This document shows positions 13,501-24,666 of a stretch of DNA of 64,000 bases, one piece after another. Source of the DNA: Asterella californica (lineage: Eukaryota; Streptophyta; Marchantiopsida; Marchantiales; Aytoniaceae); contig JAYKYS010000006.1 in assembly GCA_036924285.1 (NCBI GenBank), forward strand, positions 21,240,001-21,304,000, given 5' to 3'. The notes under the pieces were generated by a model. That model ran no database searches. It saw only the letters and a program-made list of their open reading frames with translations, and had not been told where the DNA came from. Position 1 is the stretch's first letter. The number at the start of each line of letters is the position of its first letter. The translations under genes were made by a program, and so were the position numbers.

Positions 13501-15678
13501 TGAGAAATCACTCAGAACGCTTTCTCTTTAGGGATAGAAAAGTCTGTCAGTACGAATGACAGGGTTTTGCTGGTCAAAGGTTGCATTTGCCATAAGTAGA
13601 GACGATATCAAACGCTGGGTTCAAACTGGACTCTGCTCAGTTGATTATTATACTTGGGGTTTTACTCATGGTGGTTGCTTGTGTAGGGACGTTGCCGTGC
13701 TTCATTTGTCTTGTCGGCCTGACAATTATACCAGAAAGTCCTCGATGGCTTGTGAGTACCTTACCTTCCAATACCCTTCCTTGTTTGTGTCACTTCAAGT
13801 CGAACGATTGGCAGTATATTGTGGTTCGTTGGGAAGGCGTATCTGTGCACATTATGTTCCCTGTAAAAGTCATCTGTTTAATCGACTTTCATTATTCGCC
13901 GGCGCAGGCCAAGAGGGAGAAGTCTGAAGAACTTGAAGCAGCTCTTAAGAAACTGCGAGGAATGGACTATGATGTTTCAAACGAGTTGAGAGAAATGCAG
14001 CAAACGGTTGAAGCAGCTAAACAGGAACCACAAGCTCAGTTCACAGACTTGTTCAAGAAAAGGCTTGCACGCCCCCTTCTTGTGAGTAGTGTTATCGGTT
14101 CAGCTTCAAAGCGAATTTATAATGTTGTCGATTTGACTTTTCCTGTTTTGTACAAAGTAGATTATTCTAGAGCTCTGCTGCCATGTGTGACGTGCTCTTA
14201 CTGTCTTACATTGGAGTTTATCGGGTGACCGTGACTGCAGGCTGGGATCGGCCTTCAGTTTTTGCAGCAGTTTAGCGGTGTCAATGGAGTTATGCTTTAC
14301 TCGAGCGCTATCTTCTCCTCGGCTGGTAGGATAGGAACATATTTTTTCTCACTGACTTTAAACTTTCTCAGTGATTTCTCATCGAACCCAAGTTTCTACA
14401 TAGTTTTATGAGTTTGGTCTGAGCGAGAACTAATTAATTTTGTTTTTTCTTGCAGGTATTTCAAATGCCAACGTAGCTTCCCTAGCATTAGGTGCCTTGC
14501 AGGTTGTGATGACTGTTGCCGCAGCGGGTTTGATGGATAAAGCTGGGAGACGTCTCCTTCTTATGGTAAGAGAGAGTTTGGGTGTCTGCTTTTGGATTTT
14601 CAAGATGAAAGTTAAAGAGATGAAAGGGATTGCCCGTTGTGGTTTCCTGGGGTACGATGTACCAAATCTCATGTACCTGTTGGACCATTGATGCAGGTTT
14701 CAGCTAGTGGAATGGCACTGAGTTGCTTCCTTGTAGGGTTCTCCTTCTACTTGCGGGTAAGTGAACTAGCCACGGCACAGCCGAGACGTGGTTTGTATAC
14801 GTGTGAAAGTAAACTGTAGTGTTGATGATCACATTATGTTGTTGTTCCTGCTTGTTATACTCAGCCAGTGGTAGTGAGTTCACTGAGGTGGTGAGGCTGG
14901 GTCTTGGTATTGCAGAATGTACAAGCGCAATATTTATCATCAGGCATGAACATTTTTATCGACATTCTCGCCTTGGCAAGTCTTCTTGTAAGTACAGATG
15001 CGTGGAGGCTGTTCTTTATTGGTTACTACTCTTTGGATGTGTGTTGCTCGTGTTATAAAAAACGTCGTGTATTCTTAGTTTGCTGTCTGTTCTTCTGGAT
15101 GTGTAATGGTGACTTCGAACTCACTTAATATTCCTCCTGTAACTTTGAACTCACTTAAGATTCTTCGTGTGACAGGTCTATATAGCTTCGTTCTCCCTTG
15201 GAGTGGGTCCTATCCCATGGATTGTGATTGCAGAGGTACGACAGGTCTTCTGCCTAACGGCATGTTTGTAAGCCAACTGGTTAAGCAGAACTTACTGTTT
15301 TGCTCCGAGTTGTGGTCTTGAACTAATTCCGGGATTTTGTCAATCTTGTACGCAGGTTTTCCCAGCACAGGTGAAAGGTCCTGCTGGAAGCTTAGCAACC
15401 CTCTGCAATTGGTCGTGTGCTTGGGTTGTCACTCTGACGTTCAACATTGTTTTCCAATGGAGCTCTACGGGTATGGTGCTTTTACATCGCAACTTGCTCA
15501 ATTGTGTGCCTCCGTGTTGGTTTAGATATTTGGGTTGATACTTACTCTTTTACCTCGACCTGCAGGAGCATTCTGGATCTTCGCGGTAGTGTGTGTTTCC
15601 ACGGTCATCTTTGTCGCCTTGTTTGTACCCGAAACACGAGGTCGGACGCTGGAGCAGATCGAGGCATCGTTCAGATAG
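10541..15678 (+). CDS. ERD6-like monosaccharide transporter (MFS sugar porter), 16 exons, 487 aa
   Basis: Exons: 10541-10729, 11966-12028, 12137-12226, 12350-12409, 12745-12810, 13045-13110, 13352-13427, 13687-13751, 13908-14081, 14241-14325, 14456-14565, 14697-14756, 14916-14987, 15176-15235, 15356-15470, 15566-15678. All introns are GT-AG and join in phase to 487 codons plus stop. The start is the first in-frame ATG of exon 1. The protein shows sugar-porter signatures in order: GDWLGRKG (about residue 107), a RGALGAMQQ loop, PESPRWL (219-225) ending the first half, [11 protein letters not shown] (289-299), DKAGRRLLL (339-347) and [12 protein letters not shown] near the C-terminus, with hydrophobic spans fitting 12 helices. 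The hydrophilic N-terminus carries a dileucine (KKPLLKK), and some family members use a dileucine signal to reach the tonoplast. Family knowledge: facilitated or proton-coupled hexose movement, often from the vacuole. Substrate and membrane are inferred. Intron 1 (1236 bp) is the longest. The many short exons match plant ERD6-like genes. Confidence 0.93.
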
Positions 15679-16166
15679 ATTACGCCCGTCTTGAAGAATG
15701 CAGCAATGCATCATCAGATGATAAATACCCTTCTGGAAGGGTGTTGATGCGGTTTTGTACATGACACTATTATTTCTCGATCTGAGCTCAAGCCTTGGTG
15801 GTTCAGCAGCAGAGTATATAGAAACATCAAGTGTATATTTCGCAAGGCAACAGACAAAAAGCAAATTGGAAACAGAATTACGGTAAAATGCTTTCCTGGT
15901 TGACGATTTCAGGTGGTATTAGTTTATGAGCATATCAGTCCGGTTACTCGCTGGAGTTGGCAAATTGAGCCAATTGTGAAGAGAAGCTGGATGGCAGGCG
16001 GAGGTATCTTGCTCGCCCAGGAAAACTGAAGACATGACACCGATAGCAGCGAGTGTGTTATTCTTTTAGACTCTGAAATCTATTATTTCAGGTACGATCG
16101 CACAACGTAGATGTTTCCAGCGTTATACATGATTTAGGAAAGCATGAGGGACTTTAACGTCTTCCC
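15679..16166 (+). other. Probable 3' UTR and downstream flank of the transporter
   Basis: Non-coding sequence following the TAG at 15676-15678. No clear AATAAA near the end was seen, which is usual in plants. No competing gene was recognised on either strand. Confidence 0.4.
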
Positions 16167-16458
16167 AGTTTGACCTGATGTGAAGCTTCGACCCTTTCGT
16201 CCCCAGGGCTTATTTGTTTGCTTTCAAGTCTTACGTATGTAATCTCAGAACATCACTTAAAACAGTCCATGATGCGGGTGGCGCATTGTTATGTATAGTA
16301 TCTACGACCTGATGCGCTAGTTTGACCTGATGCGAAGCTTCGACCCTTTCGTCCCCAGGGCTTATTTGTTTGCTTTAAGTCTTTCGTATGTTACCTCAGA
16401 ACGTCACTTGTACAGTCCATGATGCGGGTGGCGCATTGTTATGTATAGTATCTACGAC
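16167..16458 (+). repeat. Tandem duplication, two copies, 152-bp period
   Basis: Copy 1 is 16167-16308 and copy 2 is 16319-16458. They share long identical stretches such as agcttcgaccctttcgtc and catgatgcgggtggcgca with a few substitutions and small indels. They are joined by a partial third start (cctgatgcgctag). High identity suggests a recent duplication just downstream of the transporter gene. Confidence 0.9.
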
Positions 16459-17057
16459 GAAAACTGAAACAGTCTGCAAAAGTTTCCTGAATGAGATTCT
16501 GTAAATTTTGGTTGAATGTTCTCCCGGACACAAACTAGACAAATACGTGACGTCTTCATGAGAATAAGATTTTTAGAATTTCCTGGAGTGCAATCTATAT
16601 CCCGGTTCCTTTCTTGGTGAATCGCGCTGGCCCTAGTACTGGTGGCGTTCGCCTTCTAGTCTGGCTGGCACCTCTGTGGGATAATAACTTTCACGGTCAA
16701 AGGCACCGTGGGGCCCCAATATAAACTGACTGCGGAATTTCCTTTGGCAGTCATGAGCGTCTGGTCTGGAGCATCGATCGCTGAAAGTTTTCTGCTCACT
16801 GTGAGCGAATTGTTCTACTTTTGTCTTAGTAAAGAGGAGCTTCTCACGGAACGGTGATTGTGGAAACCACTGGAGTGACGTAGTCTGGTAGCAGATACAA
16901 TACGTTCCACTGAGAAAGGGTGGGACGTACGTTTTGTCGTTGACCTGAAGTGAGCGTGAAGAATCCGATGCGGGAATATCTTTGGCGGGAATTTTTGTGT
17001 GTGAACATGTAAGGTATTAGAGTAGAAGCTAAGTTCAAGTTCAAAAGGCTCTGAAGG
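16459..17057. other. Intergenic, nothing recognised
   Basis: Mixed-composition DNA with only short open frames. No protein feature, repeat or RNA gene was recognised. Confidence 0.35.
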
Positions 17058-17552
17058 ATGGGTTTATTTGAACTTATTTCTCATATGAATGTTACGATCA
17101 AAAGCAAAATACCTGTAATCATGTTTCAGTGTCCGGAGAAGGCAGAATTGTCACATTCGTTGGACATGATCAAGTTCAAGGGGACAACTCTTCACATCAT
17201 GAAGCTTGAAATGAGTGTCTGCACGAACCTGTGGGTGGCATCTTTTAGCTCCTCAGTCCTAACATCAACCGGAAAATAGTGCTGTTTTCGCTCTGTTCGT
17301 ATCCTTCAACTCATATCGATGTAGAGATGACGTGAATGATGTTATATGTGCCTGTACGAGTAGCATGGTATGGTATTAATTTCACGATCTCACTTCTTTA
17401 CTGCAGTCGTAGCGGTTCCGACACTTGATGTTGAATTCGAAAGTCGGCCACAAGACATTAACAAGGACGCTCGGGTTGTGACCATCGGACTAGCAGCTAG
17501 TCTCCAAGAACTCAACGTAGCCCTTCTCATATCCAGTGCAACAACGATATGA
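17058..17552 (+). other. Possible fragment of an unidentified gene
   Basis: Two open stretches (17058-17279, and about 17407-17552 ending in TGA at 17550-17552) are separated by about 125 bp. The second follows a plausible acceptor (ttctttactgcag) and reads with protein-like composition, including a run TIGLAASLQELNVALL. There is a possible acceptor at about 17128 as well. I do not recognise the family and could not build a start or a full exon chain, so this may be a pseudogene or chance. Confidence 0.2.
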
Positions 17553-19485
17553 AAGCTTTCCTTCACGTGTAAGAAGACAAAGAGACGAGCCCAGAAAAAT
17601 GTATCTCATCTGTTGTCAATACTCGACTTCAAGAGGAAACATTCAAGGATTTGCTCCTTGCTTTGTGAGTACTTATTCTGGAGGTGTGCGTATCTTTTAA
17701 GAGGGGAAATATTGGTTGACGATTAGTTGTGTAAAAGTATCATGAATATGATCAGTACAACGATTTATATAATGGGAGTGGAAGTATTCGTCGACATCTA
17801 GTTGTCCTCCAAAAGTAGCGTGAACCAATGCTCGGGGAAGTCCGGAACTTAGAGTACTGGGTACCGCCACAATTTTTGCTTTACCTTTTCTCTTTCCGGA
17901 AGGCCGGAAACAGTTCCGTAGTGAGAATACTGTTACTCGGATACGGGCGGGTGAGCGACAGGAAAAACCGGAAATTTTGCTGGTTCAACAATTTGTATTC
18001 CAGAATCCTCCCGGTTTTGGAAAATACAAAGTAATATTAACCTCGGAAAAGTCGAGGATAACGAGTTAAAAAACTGAAGTGAACGTTCGCTTCTAGCCAA
18101 CATTCGGACGTTAACTCACGGCATCAAATGCCGCCTCCAGCGAATTCTTGCCTCCTCGTTTTTAAGTGAGAAAGAGCCGTTCGAGCTAGGGTAGGGAGTG
18201 AGGCGAGTTCAGTCGTGCTTTGCAGTATACCATGTAGTACTTCGTGAAATTTAAACTTGGTGAATGTTTGAAAGTTTTTTTTTTCGTTTTTTTTTATTTC
18301 TTTGTGCATGTTGTTTCAAAGGTCGATTAGTGTACAATTTGACTATTTTTATTCACTTTCAGTTAGTATGATATCGTGTTCACGAGAAAAATGTAACAAA
18401 CAGAGTGATTACGAACTGAGATTATATGAAATATAGCTATAACGTAGACTTCCCCTGGAGTTTCTTGTGACCTATTGATTACAAGCATTAGGTTATTGTT
18501 TCTTCTATTGTCAAGTCAAGCGGATGATTCTCATGGTATCAGTTCTTTTCGGAATCTGGAGGTCTGGACTACGGATATCGTGCGAATAGGTTATATGAAC
18601 TTTACATCATTTCGGGTTGACAATAGGCTCTCGAGACGTGCAGTGATTCTTTTTTGAAATATTAGTTGATCGAGAAAGAAACAACGAGAAGTGAATTCCT
18701 TTTTGCTTCTTCCAAGAACTTTCTGTTCCACCTCAGTATTTGATCATGCCCCTGACTGATTATCAACAGTAAAACCAGTCATTCTATCTTGCTGTCTTCA
18801 TTTGACTACTTTCTACTGTGACTAAATACCTTTGCCATCTAAATCGTCTAACGATTAAATATACTTCAGACGATAAAGGTGTATAAAGGTGTGATCAAGC
18901 AAATTTCTGGTTCGTCACGTCTTGAACATTCTTGTTATTCCTGTGTATAAGGGGTGTTTGGTATTTTCACCAATACTAAAGCAACTAATTATTAGCGCGT
19001 GCATTCACCTTCTCCATGATGGAGAGATATATGCAAACCTTTCAATTTATGACCAAATCTTTTTTACAAGATATGGTCATAAATTTAAATATGATTTAAA
19101 TTAATAATACTATTCATCTGGGGCCACTTTGTTTATAGCAGGATGTGGTTACAGAACTGCTGAACTTATAGTTTTTGTGTCATAGTGTTTATATGTAAAA
19201 TTTTAAATTTAAATATATAATATGTATTTATAAATTTAAATTTAGTCATGTAAACTTAACACTATAAATTCAGAGACCTGTTTCTAAGGTTGCTTTGCTC
19301 GGTACTTATTAATCAACTTTATTTTCGGTTCATGTGCAAAACTAATTCTTGAGTTTATGGTTTACTTTTGTCTCTATTTTTCACATAATGACAAAAACTT
19401 TCACTCAGCCTTTTTCCACTTCTGGAGGTCTTCTACACTTTCGCTATCCAAGTTCTTTTGGAAATTTAGATGCAGATACACCAAT

Positions 19486-19490
<5 letters not shown>
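17553..19490. other. Intergenic, nothing recognised
   Basis: Increasingly AT-rich sequence. It has a T-rich patch at 18278-18302 and no supportable gene on either strand. Confidence 0.35.

Positions 19491-19528
<38 letters not shown>
19491..19528. repeat. (TA)19 microsatellite
   Basis: An uninterrupted run of 19 TA units. Open frames through it read as alternating Ile-Tyr and are artefacts of the repeat. Confidence 0.97.
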
Positions 19529-19530
<2 letters not shown>

Positions 19531-20984
19531 CACCTTCGCTCACCCTAATTTGGTCAAACTCGAAACTGATGATGGTTTCATCTAGTCGAAGTCATATCCT
19601 CTTTACAAGTAAAAGTTGTAGTGGTGTTGTCTCTCTTTTATGATGTATGTCTTTTATCCTAATAAAGAAAAGAATTTATAAAGAGTTTAATGTTTAATAG
19701 ATTTTCTTTTGCAAAGAAGTTTAGTCATAATTAGACCATGGCTTAGTAAATGATAACCAGATAAAATAGTTTATGTGGGAGTGGGTCCTTCTTGATCATT
19801 CATTAGCTTGATGGAGAGAGTCTCCATTTCCCAGTGTGGAGTTGCAGCATGAAGGCTTGATTTCATGCACTTCTCTGATCGAGGGATGAGAAAAACCTTA
19901 GTTGACGGTTGGGGTTCAACTCATGAACAACATAACAAGAATAAAATTTCTTTTCAGTGCTGAGTAAAACGTTTGATCAAGTAAAATCCTTGAGAAAAAA
20001 TTAATCCAACTAGAAAAAAAATTATGCAAAAACAAAAAACATCTTGTAGAAAACATCCATCTTGAATCATCACGTTTACCGTTTATTTCTTCTCCTCTAA
20101 GTGTACAATGTAGCCTCGGTTTTCTTTTATTTTTAGAATATATAAATTAAGTTAAACTCATTCTTATCTTAGTCATTCATTAAAAGAAGTGTTTAATTCA
20201 ACCAAAGTTAAATATCTTTTCTGTTAACTATTTCTTTCTCATCGCAAATATGATAACCACCAATAGCATTAACGAACTTCCATCTCTGTCTGAAGCCTCA
20301 TGCTGCATGCATATTTTGGACAGCCCGTTCTTGGTTTTATTTCTTCTATTTATAATTCATGTATAATATAATACGCAATATATACATAATAATCATGTAC
20401 AGACATTGCGGTGAGTTTGGATTTCATGTACGTGTTATCGTGAGTTTTGTTTTTCAGATTATTATATTAGATTTTGGGCTATAGAAAATTAGTTTTTGGT
20501 TTTTATAGATGATGAAGAGTCAATTCTTGGTTCTATTTCTCAGTCATCAAAATAGTCTGGAAACTCATTATGTGTTCTCGTGGATCCATTTTATATTTCA
20601 ATAGCACGTTTAATCTTCACGAGAGTCAGTTTTTGATGATATTTCCAAATTTATGTAATTGATTAAATCCACATACAGTTCAAGTGTATAATTAGATGTA
20701 CATTTATGTCTTTAAGTACCGGAGTGGAATCTCGTGTATGTGCTTTCTCGAGTTCCATTTTAGGATACCATAGTAATTTGTCTCTTTAGCATAGTCAACT
20801 TTTAGTTTTATTTTCTGTTTTAATTATGAAAAAATATAATAACTAATAACTAATATTCTCAGTCGGAAGACGTCGTCCAGTTCTTTCCACCAAGACGATG
20901 GAACTGAATGTTGTTGACTTCCTTGGTACTGAATGTTATGAACTTCCCTACATAATGACCTAGCCATCGTTGAGTATTAAACAT
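19529..20984. other. AT-rich intergenic DNA
   Basis: No gene, no clear repeat unit and no RNA gene recognised. Confidence 0.35.
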
Positions 20985-21075
20985 GCGGGTATAGTTTAAT
21001 GAGGACAAAAGGTGATTCCGTTCGTTCGGTGGAGCGATCCCGTAGTTCTTACGGGGTGGAAACGATGGGATCGGT
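20985..21075 (+). other. Possible plastid-derived insert: trnG-UCC 5' exon and intron start
   Basis: GCGGGTATAGTTTAATG at 20985 matches the 5' exon of the split plastid tRNA-Gly(UCC) gene as I know it. It is followed within a few bases by acaaaag and gtgattccgttcgttcgg, which resembles the exon-intron junction and start of its group II intron. The segment is locally GC-richer than its flanks. There is a small insertion relative to the expected D-loop and no 3' exon is present, so it would be a decayed nuclear plastid fragment and not a functional tRNA. A chance match of the first 17 bases is unlikely but the assignment rests on memory of the gene. Confidence 0.35.
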
Positions 21076-21287
21076 CTACCCCGTAAAGTTTTCGTTCTTT
21101 TTGCTACTGAATTACAACTTTATTCTATTGCAACTGGGGGATTAGTTTTTGCAGTTTTAATGCTCTTCATGTTGATTACATTTCTTTCCTATTTCCTTGC
21201 TTGTCCTTTTCCTCTTGCCAGAATCTCCTTTCCCCTGCCTATTTTATTCAGTCTAACCTCTGTTTTGTTAAGGATGTAATTTAACTC

Positions 21288-21640
21288 GTTTTTATAAAAC
21301 CATGAAGAGAACATTTTCTTTTTCCTCACAGTGTTTTTTGAGTTTGAAAAAAGATATTTTTTACTCAAAATATCTAGAAATCTTCGTCTTAATATTTTTC
21401 TGTCATACTAAAGAGTTTGTTTCGAGATGAATCATAGCTTGTAAAGCTAGTGAATAGCTTAATTTTGATTCCTTATTTCACATATTCTAAGTTGAGATGA
21501 ATACTTAATCATCAAAAGCGATTTATTGCATAACATTTAAATTTCTCAGTTCTCTGAAAGCAAATCTGCAAAACAGAGTCTTCTGGGTCACCAGGAGCAG
21601 GAGCACTTGTAGTCAAACTCGAGTTTTAACTAGAATCTAT
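21288..21640 (+). repeat. Dispersed repeat, copy B
   Basis: Direct-orientation partner of 7830-8165, about 13.4 kb away. The shared anchors include gcttgtaaagctagtgaa and ggagcacttgtagtca. Copy B is more AT-rich and has a 6-bp local duplication (caggagcaggagc) absent from copy A. No coding capacity. Confidence 0.7.
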
Positions 21641-24600
21641 TCAAGGGATTTATTCAGTGACATGTAAGCACAACTCAGTTTCAGACTGGTCGCATTCTCG
21701 AATTATTAACATTAGGTTCTAACCGTGGCACAGTTAAATCTTTTCTCGTCCAGAGTAAATTGGGATACATTAATATGCACGCTCAACCATCTCTAGGTAA
21801 CTTTGGCTCGGTATTTGTTATCGGAAACGATTAACCCTAATACAAAATTTTATACTAACTTTAATTGAAATAATATTTAAGTGTTAAATATTAGTTATAC
21901 AAAGAACTACAAAAACTCCCAGGAAACTCATAAGTGAAGCATATATACACAGGCATCGAACTGTATAAATCTGGCTGATTACTAATTAAAAAAATATTTT
22001 ACTAAATATTTTAATTAATTATTTAACTTTATCCGTAAGAAAGATTAGGTAATAAGTTAATCTTGCAGCCCTCTTCAGATTGAATAGGTGAATAATATGC
22101 AACCTTCTTAAATCGACCCGTTTTCCGGCGCTCTCTGATACTAAAATGTCGAAAATATAATAAACTTGTATTGTCGTATTATTTGAGGAAAAACAATTCA
22201 CGGTGTACCCCAAGAAAACAGCAAAATGCATTTTTGTCAGTTTTGGAAAATTCTTTTTGCCGATCTTACGTGGCCCGTAAAAGCTGAGCTGGGCTGTCTG
22301 ATAATCGCCTTAAAGAGTGGTGCAGGACTTCCTTCAAGTAAAGCTTTCTTTAAGCTTCCTTCCTTAAAGTTCTTCTTACTTTGCTGAAGTAAGAAAAGTC
22401 TGGTAGAAAAGTTTGTTGTCTAGTGAGAGGCTTTTCCTCCTAATACTGGAAAATACATTCTTTGCAAGTGGATTAACCTAACATGTCTAACTTCCTTGCA
22501 TATTTTTCCTCCTTTTGATAAAGGAGGAAAATATGCAAGGGTTTAATTTATCATCGATAATAAAATATAATTTCTCACAAGAAAAAAAGAACCTGGTATT
22601 AAGGTTCTTAGAGCACGCTTCATACATGGTTTATGGGTTTTCTCCGGAGTTTTCTGTATGCACTATGTACATATAGTATTTTTTAAAAATATATTTTGAT
22701 TTTAATTACATTTTGTATTTAAAAAAGTACAATTAACACTCCTTAAACTATCATAATTAACACTGATTAGTAGGTCCATAATACCCACTTCACTGTCCGC
22801 TCTAATTGGGTTGTTAGATTAAGCTATTCTCTATTACTGCTTCCTTTCGCCGGCAAGAAGTGAATATTGAATGCATATTAACCTTTCTGGTATTCACCTC
22901 GTGGTTTGAAACTTGAAACTCACTCTAGATTTTTCGTTCGTGTCAGAGTAGAACTTTGATGATAAACAGAAAAATCATGTGGAATGGTCAGCTCGATAGT
23001 GAAATGAAAAGAAGAAAGTGCTACTTCTGCGCTGGATGAAAGAATCATGTTCTGCTTTCTTTCCACTAGTAAACAAAGGAATCGATGTAATTCCTATTCA
23101 TTTACTTTCCAGTAACTAATATTCAAGACTACCGGAAGATTGTCGAAATCGTAGATGTTCATCAACGGTTGAAAGTGAGTGAAATTAATTTCTTCCATTG
23201 TAGACAGAACCATTCCTTGAGTTCAAACACAGTTTCACTTTGAGAAGTGAGGATCAAGTTCTTTAACACCTATGCGTAAAATGGTTAACATCGTGAGAGT
23301 AAGATTAACTGAGATATGTAGCAATTTAGCATACACTATAAAACTCAAAATGAGAGACTAATATTTTAATTCGTTAGATATGATTCTCTCTTGCCGCGAG
23401 TAGTGAAATGTTCGTTGCCTAAACAAGGAGTTGGATTCTTAAGTTTGTTTATGTTTTAGAGTTTCTAGGTAATTTTCGGACATTGATATCGTATTATTTT
23501 TATCATCATCGTTTGATCTTATTTCAAGTCATGTATGCATCTCCTAAATAAATAAATAAATAAATAACTTCACTTTGTAAAATAGAGAATGAAAATACTC
23601 ACTGTGATAAAATGAAAAGGCTGACCGAATATATCTTCAAGTTCAGGATATAATCTTGGATACTGCCGGTGTTGTTAAATTAAGAAAGTTCTAGTATTAT
23701 TAACCGTCAAAAGCTCTAGTATGATATTAGCCGTCAATTTCACACACGGGAAAAATTTAAAAGAAAACAACAAACTGTTCACGAACTGAAATAGGAAACG
23801 ATGAACGTGACATTAAACTCCCGAGTCTTTGGTTATTAAACAGTCCTCAATCCTCAAAATTAAGAATTTAAATCTTTCTTGTTTTCTCACTTTGCTTTTA
23901 AACGGACGGGGGGGCGTTCTGAACACGTCAACTGCATAGATTTTCTTTCTGAATAGCGCGTTTGCAGAATCGTAAAGGGTTCTGGAATAGAAAGTCTCCC
24001 TTCCTTTGTACTTTGGAGAAGGTTTACGTACGATAAAGTATCTTCGTCAGGCCAATTTGATAAACCACGATTTTATTTGATAAACCAAAATCTATATATT
24101 ATTTTCTGAAACACATCTAAACCGTTCGATCATGTGCAAAGCACTCCATCTATATTTCATTTTCCTTTACGCTGTGCAAGCAACGGGAGGTAGTGGCTTC
24201 TCAGTCCTAACCACTCCCCGAGGTGGAGAGTACCGTTCATGTTCAGGTTGACCGAGACGACCTTCCCTAGTCATCCTTCAAATGGTATCGCGGCCGAAAT
24301 CATCTCTTCAGGTAATTACAGTAACGGTACATCGTGTCTATGTACAAGGCTACATGTGAAGCTAAGTTTAGGTTAATTGTGACCACGTGAAAAGAGTTAC
24401 TGCTAACAGAAATAATCTACAGAGGACTGAAGTAATCTTTAGAGAAAGAACAAGCAGAATCTCTCCGTGGCACTCGTAAATTGTCACTGCTAAACCCCTT
24501 CGGGGAGAGCACTGTCTCACAGTATAACTCAAAGTGAATCAGCTCTGGTCTTCCACTTTCAGGCAATTCTTAGTTCACGCTTACGACATACGACTGCCAA

Positions 24601-24666
24601 CAATTGACGTTTCAACTTATGCTGCATGAGAAACACTTGCTTGCAGCAAGTGGAAGCAGGAAACAG
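21641..24666. other. Intergenic DNA between repeat B and the TONSOKU stop codon
   Basis: AT-rich with no supportable gene. It contains the imperfect hairpin at 22494-22540, a run of AAAT units at about 23547-23566, and, in its last few hundred bases, the 3' flank of the TONSOKU gene. Confidence 0.4.
22494..22540. repeat. Imperfect inverted repeat with one bulge
   Basis: CCTTGCATATTTT-CCTCCTT at 22494 pairs with AAGGAGGAAAATATGCAAGG (22521-22540) leaving a single bulged T and a short loop. It has the form of a small fold-back element, but no target-site duplication was identified. Confidence 0.65.

Noticed and set aside
19349..19585. Open frames rich in Ile-Tyr
   Set aside because: They are produced by translation of the (TA)19 microsatellite and have no independent coding support.
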